DNA of 15,451 nt from Pseudorhodobacter sp. Lineage in GTDB: Bacteria > Pseudomonadota > Alphaproteobacteria > Rhodobacterales > Rhodobacteraceae. This document shows positions 1-7,474 of this stretch, piece by piece. A model generated the notes under the pieces. That model was given only the letters and a program-made list of their open reading frames with translations. It had not been told where the DNA came from and ran no database searches. A program made the translations under genes and the position numbers. The first letter of the stretch is position 1, and each line of letters opens with the position of its first letter. The stretch spans positions 1-15,451 of the forward strand of contig JAHEDL010000060.1 of the NCBI GenBank assembly GCA_024641255.1, given 5' to 3'.

Positions 1-759
1 CAGCACCCACCACGCCTGATGGATCGACGACCGGCCTTCGGCGATCATGCCGCCCCAAGTGGGGTCATCGGTTGAAATCGACAGGTTCACGAACGACAAG
101 ATCGCTTCGACGATAATGGCGATGCCCATTTCCAGCGTCAGCAACACCACGATTGTGGGCAGCACATTGGGCAGGATTTCGGTGAACATCGTCGAGAGCC
201 GGCTGCGGCCGACGGTCTGCGCCGAGGTGACATAATCCATCGCGCCTTGCGCCATGGCTTCGGCGCGGATGACGCGGGCAAAGCGGGTCCAGTCGATGAT
301 GACGATGGCGATGATGATCGACGTAAGGCCAGGGCCAAGTACCGCGATCAGCAGAATTGAAAACAGCACCGGCGGGAAGGCCATCCAGATATCGATCAGG
401 CGTGAGATTGCCACATCGACCCAGCCGCGCAGATAGCCCGCAAGCAGGCCCAGCGTGGCGCCTATCAGGCAGGTCAAGGAACCCGCGGTCAGGGCCACAG
501 TCAGCGCCAGCCGTGCGCCATACAAGATGCGCGACAGCACGTCGCGGCCAAGGCTGTCGGTGCCAAGAAAATAGCCGGGTTCGTGGCCCTGCACCCAAGC
601 GGGCGGCAGTTGCCCCAGAAACAGATCTTGCGCCAATGGGTCTTTTGGCGCCAACCACGGCGCGAAAATCGCAGCCAAGGCAAGCAGCAGCAGCCAGCTT
701 GCCGACAAGGCCAGACGCGGCGACAGCGGGCGTTTTATTGCGGCGCGACCATCAGCCAT
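1..759 (-). CDS. Dpp/Opp-type ABC transporter permease (DppC-like), C-terminus cut by window edge
   Basis: This is the inner-membrane permease subunit of a peptide/nickel/opine-class ABC importer and would pair with the permease encoded just upstream. The 253 visible residues begin MADGRAAIKRPLSPR and have one membrane segment near residues 17-35. The DppC-family signature GTDSLGRDVLSRILYGARL follows, then several hydrophobic helices. The ATPase-contacting EAA-type loop around 'GRSRLSTMFTEILPNVLPT' is present. Family members run about 280-300 residues, so only the last few dozen are missing. The start at 759 overlaps the upstream permease stop by 8 bases (ATGGCTGA), which implies translational coupling. 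The substrate cannot be read from the sequence. Family assignment is secure; a role in aromatic or indole uptake is inferred from the neighbours only. Confidence 0.93.
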   Translation of the reverse strand, partial: MADGRAAIKRPLSPRLALSASWLLLLALAAIFAPWLAPKDPLAQDLFLGQLPPAWVQGHEPGYFLGTDSLGRDVLSRILYGARLALTVALTAGSLTCLIGATLGLLAGYLRGWVDVAISRLIDIWMAFPPVLFSILLIAVLGPGLTSIIIAIVIIDWTRFARVIRAEAMAQGAMDYVTSAQTVGRSRLSTMFTEILPNVLPTIVVLLTLEMGIAIIVEAILSFVNLSISTDDPTWGGMIAEGRSSIHQAWWVL

Positions 760-1762
760 GACGCAGCCTTGGGTTCAGCGCGGCATAGCAAAGATCAACA
801 CACAGGTTGACGGCGGTGAAGATCAGGGCGAACAGGATGACAATGCCTTGAATAAGAGGAAGATCGCGGTTGATCACGGCGTCGATGGCCATGTTGCCAA
901 GGCCTTCGTAGGAAAACAGCCGCTCGATGATCACGGTGCCGCCGATCAGGAAGGTGAACTGCACGCCAACAAGCGTCAGCGTCGGCAGAATGGCGTTGGG
1001 CAGGGCCTCTTTCAGGATCACATGGTTTTCCGAATAGCCCTTGGTGCGTGACAGGGTCACATAGTCCAGATGCATGGTTTCCTTCAGGCTTTGCTTCAAC
1101 AACTGGCTGATGATCGCCGCCAGTGGGATCGCCAACGCCAAAGCGGGAAGGAACATATGCGACACGATGTCGGCCCACAGATCAAAGCGCAGCCGCAGCA
1201 AAGCTTCGGTCAGGTAAAAATCGGTGGTGAACGGCAGCTTCAACGATGGCGTCACCCGGCCCGAAATATGAAAGATCGGCAGCAGCACGCCAAAACCCAA
1301 GATCAACAGCAAACCCCACAAGAAATCCGGGATCGAAAGCGCCATACCGTTTGACACATCAATCGCCGCTTCGGTGCGGGTGCCGCGCAACCGTGTGCCG
1401 GTCAGCGCGGCAAAACCACCGATCAGACAGGCGATGATCAGCGCCATCACCGAAAGCTCCAAGGTTGCCGGCAGGCGCGACAGCACCAAGGCCAAAACCG
1501 GTTGCCGCGTGGTAATCGATGTGCCGAAATCGCCATGCAGCACGCCGGAAATCCAGATCAGAAATTGCTGCGGCAGGGTTTTATCCAGACCGTAAAGCGC
1601 GGTCAGCCGGTTGATGTCTTCATCCGTCGCACCGGGCGGCAGCATCATCGCGATCGGATTGCCCGGCACCACCCGGATGACGAAAAACACAATCACCGCC
1701 ACGCCGATCAAGGTGATCAGCGTGGTTATCAGACGGCTGAACAGGGTTCGAAGCAAGGGCAT
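752..1762 (-). CDS. Dpp/Opp-type ABC transporter permease (DppB-like)
   Basis: This 336-residue inner-membrane permease has the usual DppB length and plan. An N-terminal helix (about residues 10-31, ending RVVPGNP) is followed by a periplasmic loop with GDFGTSI. Helices lie near 100-120, 140-162 and 200-220. The cytoplasmic EAA loop 'LKEALPNAILPTLT' precedes GVQFTFLIGG, and the final helix ends in ALNPRLRHG. It forms the heterodimeric channel with the next gene, with which it overlaps by 8 bases. A purine-rich GAAAGG (1768-1773, minus strand) sits five bases before the ATG at 1762. It is separated from the solute-binding-protein gene by 117 bases holding a strong hairpin and a repeat element, so its expression may be lower than that of the binding protein. 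Substrate unknown. Confidence 0.95.
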   Translation of the reverse strand: MPLLRTLFSRLITTLITLIGVAVIVFFVIRVVPGNPIAMMLPPGATDEDINRLTALYGLDKTLPQQFLIWISGVLHGDFGTSITTRQPVLALVLSRLPATLELSVMALIIACLIGGFAALTGTRLRGTRTEAAIDVSNGMALSIPDFLWGLLLILGFGVLLPIFHISGRVTPSLKLPFTTDFYLTEALLRLRFDLWADIVSHMFLPALALAIPLAAIISQLLKQSLKETMHLDYVTLSRTKGYSENHVILKEALPNAILPTLTLVGVQFTFLIGGTVIIERLFSYEGLGNMAIDAVINRDLPLIQGIVILFALIFTAVNLCVDLCYAALNPRLRHG

Positions 1763-1793
1763 GCGGGCCTTTCACCAAAGCTGGCGCCTTGGC

Positions 1794-1816
1794 TTTCATA
1801 CTGGCTTAAATATCCC
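1794..1816 (-). repeat. Extragenic sense-oriented 3' element, copy 1
   Basis: On the minus strand this reads GGGATATTT, then AAG, then CCAGTATGAAA. The same 23-nt core recurs at 11700-11722 (plus) and 11772-11794 (minus), with only the 3-nt spacer varying (AAG/AGA/AAG). The copy lies 63 bases after the stop of the solute-binding protein, in the same orientation as that gene and just past a strong hairpin. It lacks the GCCTCCGGCG prefix of the other two copies. Function unknown; a transcript-end or processing element is a reasonable guess. Confidence 0.7.
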
Positions 1817-1826
1817 ACAGGGGGGA

Positions 1827-1851
1827 CCGGGGGGACGTGATGTCCCCCCGG
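1827..1851 (-). terminator. Strong GC hairpin after the solute-binding-protein gene
   Basis: CCGGGGGGAC and GTCCCCCCGG form a perfect 10-bp stem around a 5-base loop (gtgat), 28 bases past the stop of the binding-protein gene. On the minus-strand transcript it is followed by another C-rich run and then GGGATATTT, not a clean U tract. It is therefore not a textbook intrinsic terminator. Inside an operon such a structure typically acts as partial terminator or 3'-end stabiliser, leaving more binding-protein than permease mRNA. That role is inferred. Confidence 0.6.
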
Positions 1852-1879
1852 CGCTGACAACGCGGGGCAGGCGCGGTTT

Positions 1880-3400
1880 TCAGGCCCGCTTCATCAGATG
1901 CGGCAACAGCGCACCCGAAGCGTGCGGTGTCACCACCACCCCCGGCGCCGACAAGATCGGCTGGACATATTGCAACAGCGGGATCACCAACGCATTTTCC
2001 GCGATGTATTTGTCCACGGCTTTCCAACCGTCGATGCGCTTGGCTTCGTCCTTTTCGCCCCATAGCGGGCCGATCATGTCGATCAGATCCTTGCCGTCCC
2101 AAACCGAATGCGGGCTGGGGCCGAACATGGCAAAACCGGTCGAGGTCGTCGGGTCGCCAACCGAGTTGCCCCAGTTGTAGAAGGCGGCCGGGGCCAGTTG
2201 GTCGGCGGCGCGCAATTCGTAATGCTTGGCGATCTCGTAGACTTCGATCTCTGCCTCGATCCCGACCTTGCGCCACAACCCGACAATCGCCTGGATCATC
2301 TCATAATCCTTGGGCTTGAAGCCCTTGGTGGTCTGGATCTTGAATTTGACCGGATTATCAACCGAATAGCCGGAATCCGCCAGCAGTTTGACCGCCAGAT
2401 CCGGGTCGTAGGGCACTTTGATCGACGCGTCATAGGCTTCGTATTGCGGGGTTTGCAGCGTGTCGATTGGCACGCCATAGCCCGACAGCAGCCGGTCGAT
2501 GATGGTTTGCTTGTCAATCGCATGTGCGGCAGCTTTGCGCACGTTGGGGTCCAGCATCACCTCGATATCGTTCAGGAAGATCATGCCGATATCGGAAACC
2601 GGAGTGGCGGTGCCGGTCAGGGTGGCTTTCAGACGGTCGTATTCTTCGTAAGGCACTTCCAGCGTGACATGGCTGTTGCCGGATTCCACTTCGGCGACGC
2701 GGGCGGCGGCGTCGGTGACGAATTTGATCGTCACGGTGTCAAAATCGGGCTTGCCGCCCCAGTAGTTGGCATTGGCTTTCAGCCGCACGAACGCGTTGCG
2801 TTCGAACTTTTCGACCATATAGGGGCCGGTGCCGATGGGCGCTGCTTCGAAGCCTTCAGCGCCGACCTTTTCGTAATAGGCTTTCGGCAGCACATAGCCG
2901 GTCAGGAAATACATCCACTTGAAGATGGTGGGGTCAAACTGCGCCACATCGGCGATCACCTTGTTGCCTTCAACGCGGTGGTTGGCCAACGTGCCCCAGA
3001 CGAACTGGATCGGACTGCCGGTTTCGGGATTGGCCACGCGCGCGAGGCTCCATGCCACGTCTTCGGCGGTGAAGGGGCTGCCGTCGTGCCAGGTCACGCC
3101 ATCGCGCACGGTCATCCAGACTTGGGTTTTGTCGTCATTCCAGCCCCATTCGGTCAGCAGGCCGGGGGCGGGCTTCAGGTCGGGTTGCTGCAAAATATAT
3201 TGGTCAAACACCGACTGGTAGATGCCTTGGATCGTCGGGTTTACTGCCGAAGGGCCAACGGTCGGGTCCCAGGACGGCAGGTTGACGTTATAGGCGATGA
3301 CCAGCTCTTCAATGGCTTGGGCACGGGCAGGCAAGCCTGCAAACCCCAGCGCCGCGGTGGCGGCAGAAAGCTGTAGAAGGGCACGACGGTTCAGCTTCAT
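1880..3400 (-). CDS. Family-5 extracellular solute-binding protein of the ABC importer
   Basis: This 506-residue periplasmic binding protein (SBP_bac_5 class: peptides, nickel, opines and some aromatic conjugates) delivers substrate to the two permeases downstream. The N-terminus MKLNRRALLQLSAATAALG carries an arginine pair at residues 5-6 before a hydrophobic stretch. It ends ARAQA, with likely cleavage near residue 29, which looks like a Tat-type signal. The family hallmark 'RDGVTWHDGSPFTAEDV' lies near residue 100, and 'IGTGPYMVEKFERNAF' sits in the usual place. An AGGAAA ribosome site precedes the ATG. It lies 39 bases after the FAD oxidoreductase gene; that gap contains a 9-bp direct repeat, TGTTGGGTT, at 3411-3419 and 3433-3441. 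Placement beside catabolic enzymes suggests it captures their substrate, but the ligand cannot be predicted from sequence. Confidence 0.95.
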   Translation of the reverse strand: MKLNRRALLQLSAATAALGFAGLPARAQAIEELVIAYNVNLPSWDPTVGPSAVNPTIQGIYQSVFDQYILQQPDLKPAPGLLTEWGWNDDKTQVWMTVRDGVTWHDGSPFTAEDVAWSLARVANPETGSPIQFVWGTLANHRVEGNKVIADVAQFDPTIFKWMYFLTGYVLPKAYYEKVGAEGFEAAPIGTGPYMVEKFERNAFVRLKANANYWGGKPDFDTVTIKFVTDAAARVAEVESGNSHVTLEVPYEEYDRLKATLTGTATPVSDIGMIFLNDIEVMLDPNVRKAAAHAIDKQTIIDRLLSGYGVPIDTLQTPQYEAYDASIKVPYDPDLAVKLLADSGYSVDNPVKFKIQTTKGFKPKDYEMIQAIVGLWRKVGIEAEIEVYEIAKHYELRAADQLAPAAFYNWGNSVGDPTTSTGFAMFGPSPHSVWDGKDLIDMIGPLWGEKDEAKRIDGWKAVDKYIAENALVIPLLQYVQPILSAPGVVVTPHASGALLPHLMKRA

Positions 3401-3439
3401 GTTGGTTTCCTGTTGGGTTTTACGTTTGTTTTTGTTGGG

Positions 3440-5014
3440 TTACTTGCCCGCAAGTCGCTGGGCGAGAAGGAAGCCCGAGCCTGCGCCAAGCCCTGCGCCG
3501 GGCCAAACAGCGGCCCCCGTCAGATGCAGGTTTTGGATCGGGGTAGAGCCGTCCGCGTGACCGCGAACGGGGCGGAACAGAAAATGTTGCGCAAGGTGGT
3601 GGCTGCCGCAAACCTGATCGCCGCCGACAAGGTTGGGATTGTCAGCTTCTAGTTCAGCCGGGGTGACGATGCGGCAGGCAAGGATGCGGGCGCGGGTGCC
3701 GGGGGCATAGCGTTCCAGCAGGTCAAGCGCGCGTTCGGCAAAGGCTTCGGCGGCGTCGGGCCAAGTGGTGGCGGTAATTTCGCCTTTGGCATCGCCCAGA
3801 ATGGTGCCGGGGGCCATGCGCACCTGCAGCCAAAGCGTATGCTGGCCTTGCGGCGCGCGGCTGGGGTCAACGGTGGTCGGTTGGCCGACAACCAGGATCG
3901 GTTCGTCGGGAAGCAGACCGGCCTGCGCCTGTTGATAGGTGCGCGCCATCTGATCAAGGCTGGGCGCCAGATGCACATAGGCATAGTCGCGCAACGCCGG
4001 GTCGCGCCATGCCGGCAGATCAGACAGCGCAAGGTGGATCATCATGGTGCCCGGCGCGTGGGCAAAGCGGCGCAGTTTTTGGTCAAAGGCGGTGTCGGTG
4101 CCGGTCAAGCGCGGCAAGGCTTGCGGTGCAGTGCTGGCAATCACCGCCCGGCGGGCCATGATGGTGCGGCCATCGGCCAGTTCAATGCCCACCGCCTTGC
4201 CATTCTTGTGCAAGACTTTGCTGACGCTGGCGTTGGTTTCAATCACCGCACCGCGCGTCCGCAGCGCCGAGATCAGGGCGCGAATGATGGTATCGGCGCC
4301 GCCTTTGCCGATCACCATGCCAAAAGCCTGCCCCGCCATACCCTCAAGGTAAGGAAACAGCGCGCCGCCCGCGATGTCGGGGGCGAAATCAAGGTGCATG
4401 CCCCAGGCCCCCAGCATCGCCTGCACCTTCGGGCTTTCGAAGGTTTGGGTCAGAAACTGCCGTGGCGACTGCATCAAGAATCGCGCCATATCCAAGCTGC
4501 CCGCGACTCGCTTGGCGCGAAGTATTTTGAACACGAAATATGCAAGCGCACGCAAATTCATCGGGCTGCCAAGAAGGCCAAAGATATGCTGGGCTTCGGT
4601 TGGAAAGGCAGCAAGCAGCGCCGCCCAAGTTTCGGCGTCGCGCGTCGAATGGCGGGCGATGTTGGTGGTGGTTTGCGACAGGTCGGTGGATACACCGCAC
4701 CACGATCCGTCGGCAAAGGCCGAAGCGAAGGGCTTGGAAACAGGGGAAAATTCCAGCCCGTGTTGCAGCAATTCGGGCCCATGTGCCTTGAAAAAAGCCG
4801 ATCCTGCGAACAGTGACAGGTTCATCGCCGCCCAATCATGCCGGAAACCGGCAAGGGTATAGTCGCCGGTTTTCACCGCACCACCGGCCACACTGGCCTG
4901 TTCGAACAAGCCGACGCTCCAACCCTTGGCGGCCAAATGCAGGGCCGAAGCCAAACTGTTATGGCCCGCCCCGATAAAGACGGCGTCATAGCTGCGATCG
5001 GCGGTCTGCGACAT
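3440..5014 (-). CDS. FAD-dependent oxidoreductase, phytoene-dehydrogenase-like superfamily (copy 1)
   Basis: This 524-residue flavoprotein has an N-terminal Rossmann FAD motif, VFIGAGHNSLASALHLA (G15-A-G17). An acidic ribose-binding E38 follows, then AGGAVKTGDYTLAGFRHD. The C-terminal flavin-contact motif 'LTGAAVWPGAGLGAGSG' lies near residue 500. Such proteins are often auto-annotated as phytoene desaturases, but the superfamily (CrtI/amine-oxidase-like) also dehydrogenates many other molecules, and no carotenoid genes are nearby. It is the first gene of the minus-strand operon that continues into the transporter. A GAGGAAAG ribosome site (5017-5024) supports the ATG at 5014. The second flavoprotein, at 5918-7474, is a clear paralogue sharing GGD...FRP and PGxGLGxGSGF near the C-terminus. 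Likely role: oxidation of the imported compound or an intermediate; exact reaction unknown. Confidence 0.9.
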   Translation of the reverse strand: MSQTADRSYDAVFIGAGHNSLASALHLAAKGWSVGLFEQASVAGGAVKTGDYTLAGFRHDWAAMNLSLFAGSAFFKAHGPELLQHGLEFSPVSKPFASAFADGSWCGVSTDLSQTTTNIARHSTRDAETWAALLAAFPTEAQHIFGLLGSPMNLRALAYFVFKILRAKRVAGSLDMARFLMQSPRQFLTQTFESPKVQAMLGAWGMHLDFAPDIAGGALFPYLEGMAGQAFGMVIGKGGADTIIRALISALRTRGAVIETNASVSKVLHKNGKAVGIELADGRTIMARRAVIASTAPQALPRLTGTDTAFDQKLRRFAHAPGTMMIHLALSDLPAWRDPALRDYAYVHLAPSLDQMARTYQQAQAGLLPDEPILVVGQPTTVDPSRAPQGQHTLWLQVRMAPGTILGDAKGEITATTWPDAAEAFAERALDLLERYAPGTRARILACRIVTPAELEADNPNLVGGDQVCGSHHLAQHFLFRPVRGHADGSTPIQNLHLTGAAVWPGAGLGAGSGFLLAQRLAGK

Positions 5015-5030
5015 TTCTTTCCTCGGTCTG

Positions 5031-5056
5031 TTGCAAGGATATTTGCAAATGCATTT
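5031..5056. promoter_or_regulatory. Overlapping palindromes, probable operator for the MarR regulator
   Basis: TTGCAA occurs at 5031-5036 and 5043-5048 with a 6-base gap. The second copy sits inside the perfect palindrome ATTTGCAAAT (5041-5050). That overlaps another perfect palindrome, AAATGCATTT (5047-5056). MarR-family dimers bind AT-rich inverted repeats of roughly this size between divergent genes, and a MarR gene lies in the plus-strand operon. Assignment to that protein is inference from position. Confidence 0.55.
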
Positions 5057-5059
5057 AAT
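5031..5059 (+). promoter_or_regulatory. Candidate sigma-70-type promoter for the cyclase-iorAB operon
   Basis: TTGCAA (5031-5036) and TTTAAT (5054-5059) are separated by 17 bases, a good -35/-10 arrangement. Transcription would begin near 5066, leaving about a 60-base leader before the ATG at 5126. The palindromic block lies between the two boxes, so a bound repressor would block polymerase. Predicted by eye only. Confidence 0.45.
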
Positions 5060-5068
5060 TCTGTCTAG
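5039..5068 (-). promoter_or_regulatory. Candidate promoter for the FAD oxidoreductase-transporter operon
   Basis: On the minus strand, TAGACA (5063-5068) and AAATAT (5039-5044) are 18 bases apart. They overlap the plus-strand promoter and the same palindromes, so both operons could be controlled from one operator. The match to consensus is weaker than for the plus-strand promoter. Confidence 0.3.
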
Positions 5069-5125
5069 TCTGATTCAGTGACGAAATTGGATATGCGGGA
5101 CAACCGCTGCAACAGGGAGATCAAG

Positions 5126-5914
5126 ATGACATCTGCAACTGTGCTGGCCAGTCTGGCCGGAATGCTCGCTTCGGGCGGGGTTGAAGTGGTCGATTGCACT
5201 GGCGTGCTGGGGCCGAACACGCCGCTTTTGAAACTGCCGCCAGATTTCGCCAAGGACACGCCCGCGATCGAAATTCACCGTATTTCGGAATATGATGCTG
5301 ATGGCCCGTTCTGGGCGTGGAACTGGCTGAAGCTGGGCGAGCATTCGGGCACCCACTTTGACGCGCCGCACCATTGGATCACCGGCAAGGATTATGCCGA
5401 CGGCTATACCGACACGCTGCCGGTGCAGCGGTTGGTGGCCCCGGTGAACGTGCTGGATTTCGCCGCAGACTGCAGCGCGAACCCCGATTTTCTGCTGACC
5501 ATTGACCATGTGAAAGCGTGGGAAGCCAAGCATGGCGCAATCAATGCCGGCGAATGGGTGGTGTTGCGCAGCGATTGGGACAAGCGCAGCCATGACGAGA
5601 ACCTGTTCCTGAATGCCAACGAAACCGGGCCGCATACCCCTGGGCCGACCGCCGAAGTGATCGAGTATCTGATTTCCAAGGGCATCGTTGGTTGGGGCAG
5701 CCAGTGCATCGGCACCGATGCGGGCCAAGCCGGTGGCATGAACCCGCCGTTCCCGGCGCATAACCTTTTGCACAAGAACAACTGCTATGGTCTGGCCAGC
5801 CTTGCCAATCTGGACAAGCTGCCCGCCAAGGGTGCCATTCTGATCGCGGCACCGCTGAAGATCGAGCATGGCACCGGGTCGCCGATCCGCGCGCTGGCTT
5901 TGGTGGCGCGTTAA
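5126..5914 (+). CDS. Cyclase-family metal-dependent hydrolase, isatin hydrolase/kynurenine formamidase-like
   Basis: This 262-residue enzyme of the cyclase family (PF04199 type) opens amide or lactam-like bonds using a divalent metal. The diagnostic motif E-H-S-G-T-H-F-D-A-P-H-H places the predicted metal ligands at H73, H77 and D79. From memory these are the same positions as in the Labrenzia isatin hydrolase, and a serine at 225 (YGLAS) also fits. The N-terminal 'DCTGVLGPNTPLLKLPPDF' is typical of the family. The start at 5126 is chosen because AGGGAG (5114-5119) lies six bases upstream; the frame is open from a GTG at 5078. It is the first gene of the plus-strand operon, three bases from the next. 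Isatin to isatinate is favoured because an aryl-2-oxoacid oxidoreductase follows. N-formylkynurenine hydrolysis is the main alternative. Confidence 0.88.
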   Translation: MTSATVLASLAGMLASGGVEVVDCTGVLGPNTPLLKLPPDFAKDTPAIEIHRISEYDADGPFWAWNWLKLGEHSGTHFDAPHHWITGKDYADGYTDTLPVQRLVAPVNVLDFAADCSANPDFLLTIDHVKAWEAKHGAINAGEWVVLRSDWDKRSHDENLFLNANETGPHTPGPTAEVIEYLISKGIVGWGSQCIGTDAGQAGGMNPPFPAHNLLHKNNCYGLASLANLDKLPAKGAILIAAPLKIEHGTGSPIRALALVAR

Positions 5915-5917
5915 GCG

Positions 5918-7474
5918 ATGGCCGTTGATCACATCATTATAGGGTCGGGCATCAATGCGCTGGTAGCGGCGGCGATGCTGGGGCTGAAGGGGCAGCGCGT
6001 GCTGGTGTTGGAACGCGAAGCCGTGGCGGGGGGCTGTCTGCGCACCGATGAGGTGACGCTGCCGGGGTTCCGCCATGATGTGATGGCGGCGACTTGGGTG
6101 TTGTTCATGACCTCGCCCGCCGGTGGCCTGCTTGGGCCGCATCTGGCGCGGCACGGTTTTGACTATTGCCATACGCCCCATCCGACCGCCGTGCTGCGGC
6201 CGGATGGGCAAGCCTTGGTTCTGACGACGGATCGGGGCGCGAATATAAAGGCGTTCAATGCGTTGGCCGCCGAAGATGGCGCGCGCCATGGCCGCGATGT
6301 GGGCGCAATCGAAGCCGACGCACCGTTTCTGTTTTCGCTTTTGGGCGGGGCGCTGTGGTCTTGGCCAACGGCGAAGCTGCTGTTTGGTCAGGTGCGCAAG
6401 CGCGGTCTGCGCGGGTTGGCTGCGTGGATGGGCAGCGCTTTGGCCCCGGCGCGCGGGTGGCTGGAAGGCTATTCATCGCCGCTGGTGCAGGCGCTTTGGG
6501 CGCCTTGGGTGCTGCATTGCGGCCTGACGCCGGAAAGCACCTATTCGGCGCAGATGGGCAAAGTGGTGGCCTTTGCGTTGGAAGCCGCAGGCGCACCGAT
6601 TGTTAAGGGCGGATCGGGTGCTGCGGTGGCGGCGTTTCGCGGACTTATCGCAGAGAACGGCGGCGAAATTCGCTGCGGTGCCGATGTTTCCCGAATTTCT
6701 GTTCACAATGGTCGGGTGACCGGTGTGGTGTTGGCGAGTGGCGAGACGATTTCTTGCCGTTCGGTGCTGGCCTCTGTCGCGCCGTCGCAGCTTTATGACC
6801 GATTGTTAGGCGGCGAAAATCTGCCCGAGGATAAGGCGGCGGTTGCAGGATTCCGGCATGGCCGTGGCAACTTTCAACTGCATTACGCTTTGGACGCGGT
6901 GCCGGAATGGACGGCGGCGGGGCTGGAACAGGTGGCGCTGATCCATCTGGCGGATGGTATTGATTCTGTTTCAAAATCTGCCAACGAAGCCGAACGCGGC
7001 CTGTTGCCGGAAGTGCCAACAATTTGTGTCGGCCAGCCTTCGCGGTTGGACCCAAGCCGTTGCCCGGATGGCAAGGCGGTGCTGTGGCTGCAAATTCCCG
7101 ATGCGCCGCGCGTGATCAAGGGCGATGCGGCGGGCACGATTGCCGCGCGCGATTGGGACAGCGCGCGCGAGGCGTTTGCCGACCGGATCGAGGCGATTTT
7201 GTCGCGCCACATCAAGGATTTCGACAAGATTAAACTGGCGCGCCGCGCCTATTCCCCTGCCGATCTTGCCGCGATGAACATCAATCTGGTGGGCGGTGAC
7301 CCCTATGGCGGGGCGTGCAGCATTGATCAGTTCTTTATCTGGCGGCCGTTCGCACATTCGACCAATGGCGTCGGGCCAGTGCGCGGGTTGATCCATATTG
7401 GCGCGTCGACCCATCCGGGGCCGGGGCTGGGCGGCGGATCTGGCTTTAACGCAGCAAAGAGGTTGGGCGGATGA
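5918..7474 (+). CDS. FAD-dependent oxidoreductase, phytoene-dehydrogenase-like superfamily (copy 2)
   Basis: This 518-residue flavoprotein is paralogous to the one at 3440-5014. The N-terminal dinucleotide motif is IIIGSGINALVAAAM (G9-S-G11), with E33 at the end of strand two and AGGCLRTDEVTLPGFRHD next. The C-terminal FAD motif is 'HIGASTHPGPGLGGGSG'. 'VGGDPYGGACSIDQFF' matches GGD plus a histidine/glutamine-rich stretch in copy 1. The ATG at 5918 follows the hydrolase stop after three bases with only a weak ribosome site, so coupling is likely. Its stop overlaps the MarR start by four bases (ATGA). Divergence from copy 1 suggests a second step or a heteromeric partner rather than redundancy. 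Substrate not identifiable; a carotenoid role is unlikely. Confidence 0.9.
   Translation: MAVDHIIIGSGINALVAAAMLGLKGQRVLVLEREAVAGGCLRTDEVTLPGFRHDVMAATWVLFMTSPAGGLLGPHLARHGFDYCHTPHPTAVLRPDGQALVLTTDRGANIKAFNALAAEDGARHGRDVGAIEADAPFLFSLLGGALWSWPTAKLLFGQVRKRGLRGLAAWMGSALAPARGWLEGYSSPLVQALWAPWVLHCGLTPESTYSAQMGKVVAFALEAAGAPIVKGGSGAAVAAFRGLIAENGGEIRCGADVSRISVHNGRVTGVVLASGETISCRSVLASVAPSQLYDRLLGGENLPEDKAAVAGFRHGRGNFQLHYALDAVPEWTAAGLEQVALIHLADGIDSVSKSANEAERGLLPEVPTICVGQPSRLDPSRCPDGKAVLWLQIPDAPRVIKGDAAGTIAARDWDSAREAFADRIEAILSRHIKDFDKIKLARRAYSPADLAAMNINLVGGDPYGGACSIDQFFIWRPFAHSTNGVGPVRGLIHIGASTHPGPGLGGGSGFNAAKRLGG

Noticed and set aside
2108..3376. Long open frame (422 codons) on the plus strand opposite the solute-binding protein
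   Set aside because: It is a shadow of a high-GC gene. It has no recognisable domain and lacks a good ribosome site, while the minus-strand frame has a full signal peptide and family motifs.
3839..4816. 325-codon plus-strand frame opposite FAD oxidoreductase copy 1
   Set aside because: Antisense shadow; the minus-strand protein has intact FAD motifs at both ends.
5078..5125. Upstream GTG start for the hydrolase
   Set aside because: It would add 16 residues unlike the family and sits close to the predicted transcription start. The ATG at 5126 has a well-spaced AGGGAG.
5126..5914. Firm assignment as kynurenine formamidase (tryptophan catabolism)
   Set aside because: No kynureninase or tryptophan dioxygenase is in the window, and the operon partner is a 2-oxoacid oxidoreductase. 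It is kept only as an alternative.
5075..6289. 404-codon minus-strand open frame across the hydrolase and flavoprotein genes
   Set aside because: It spans two well-supported plus-strand genes and reads as a low-complexity arginine/histidine/glutamine-rich antisense frame.
3440..7474. Carotenoid biosynthesis (phytoene desaturase) role for the two FAD proteins
   Set aside because: There are no phytoene synthase or other carotenoid genes nearby, and the surrounding hydrolase, MarR, IorAB and importer genes point to catabolism.
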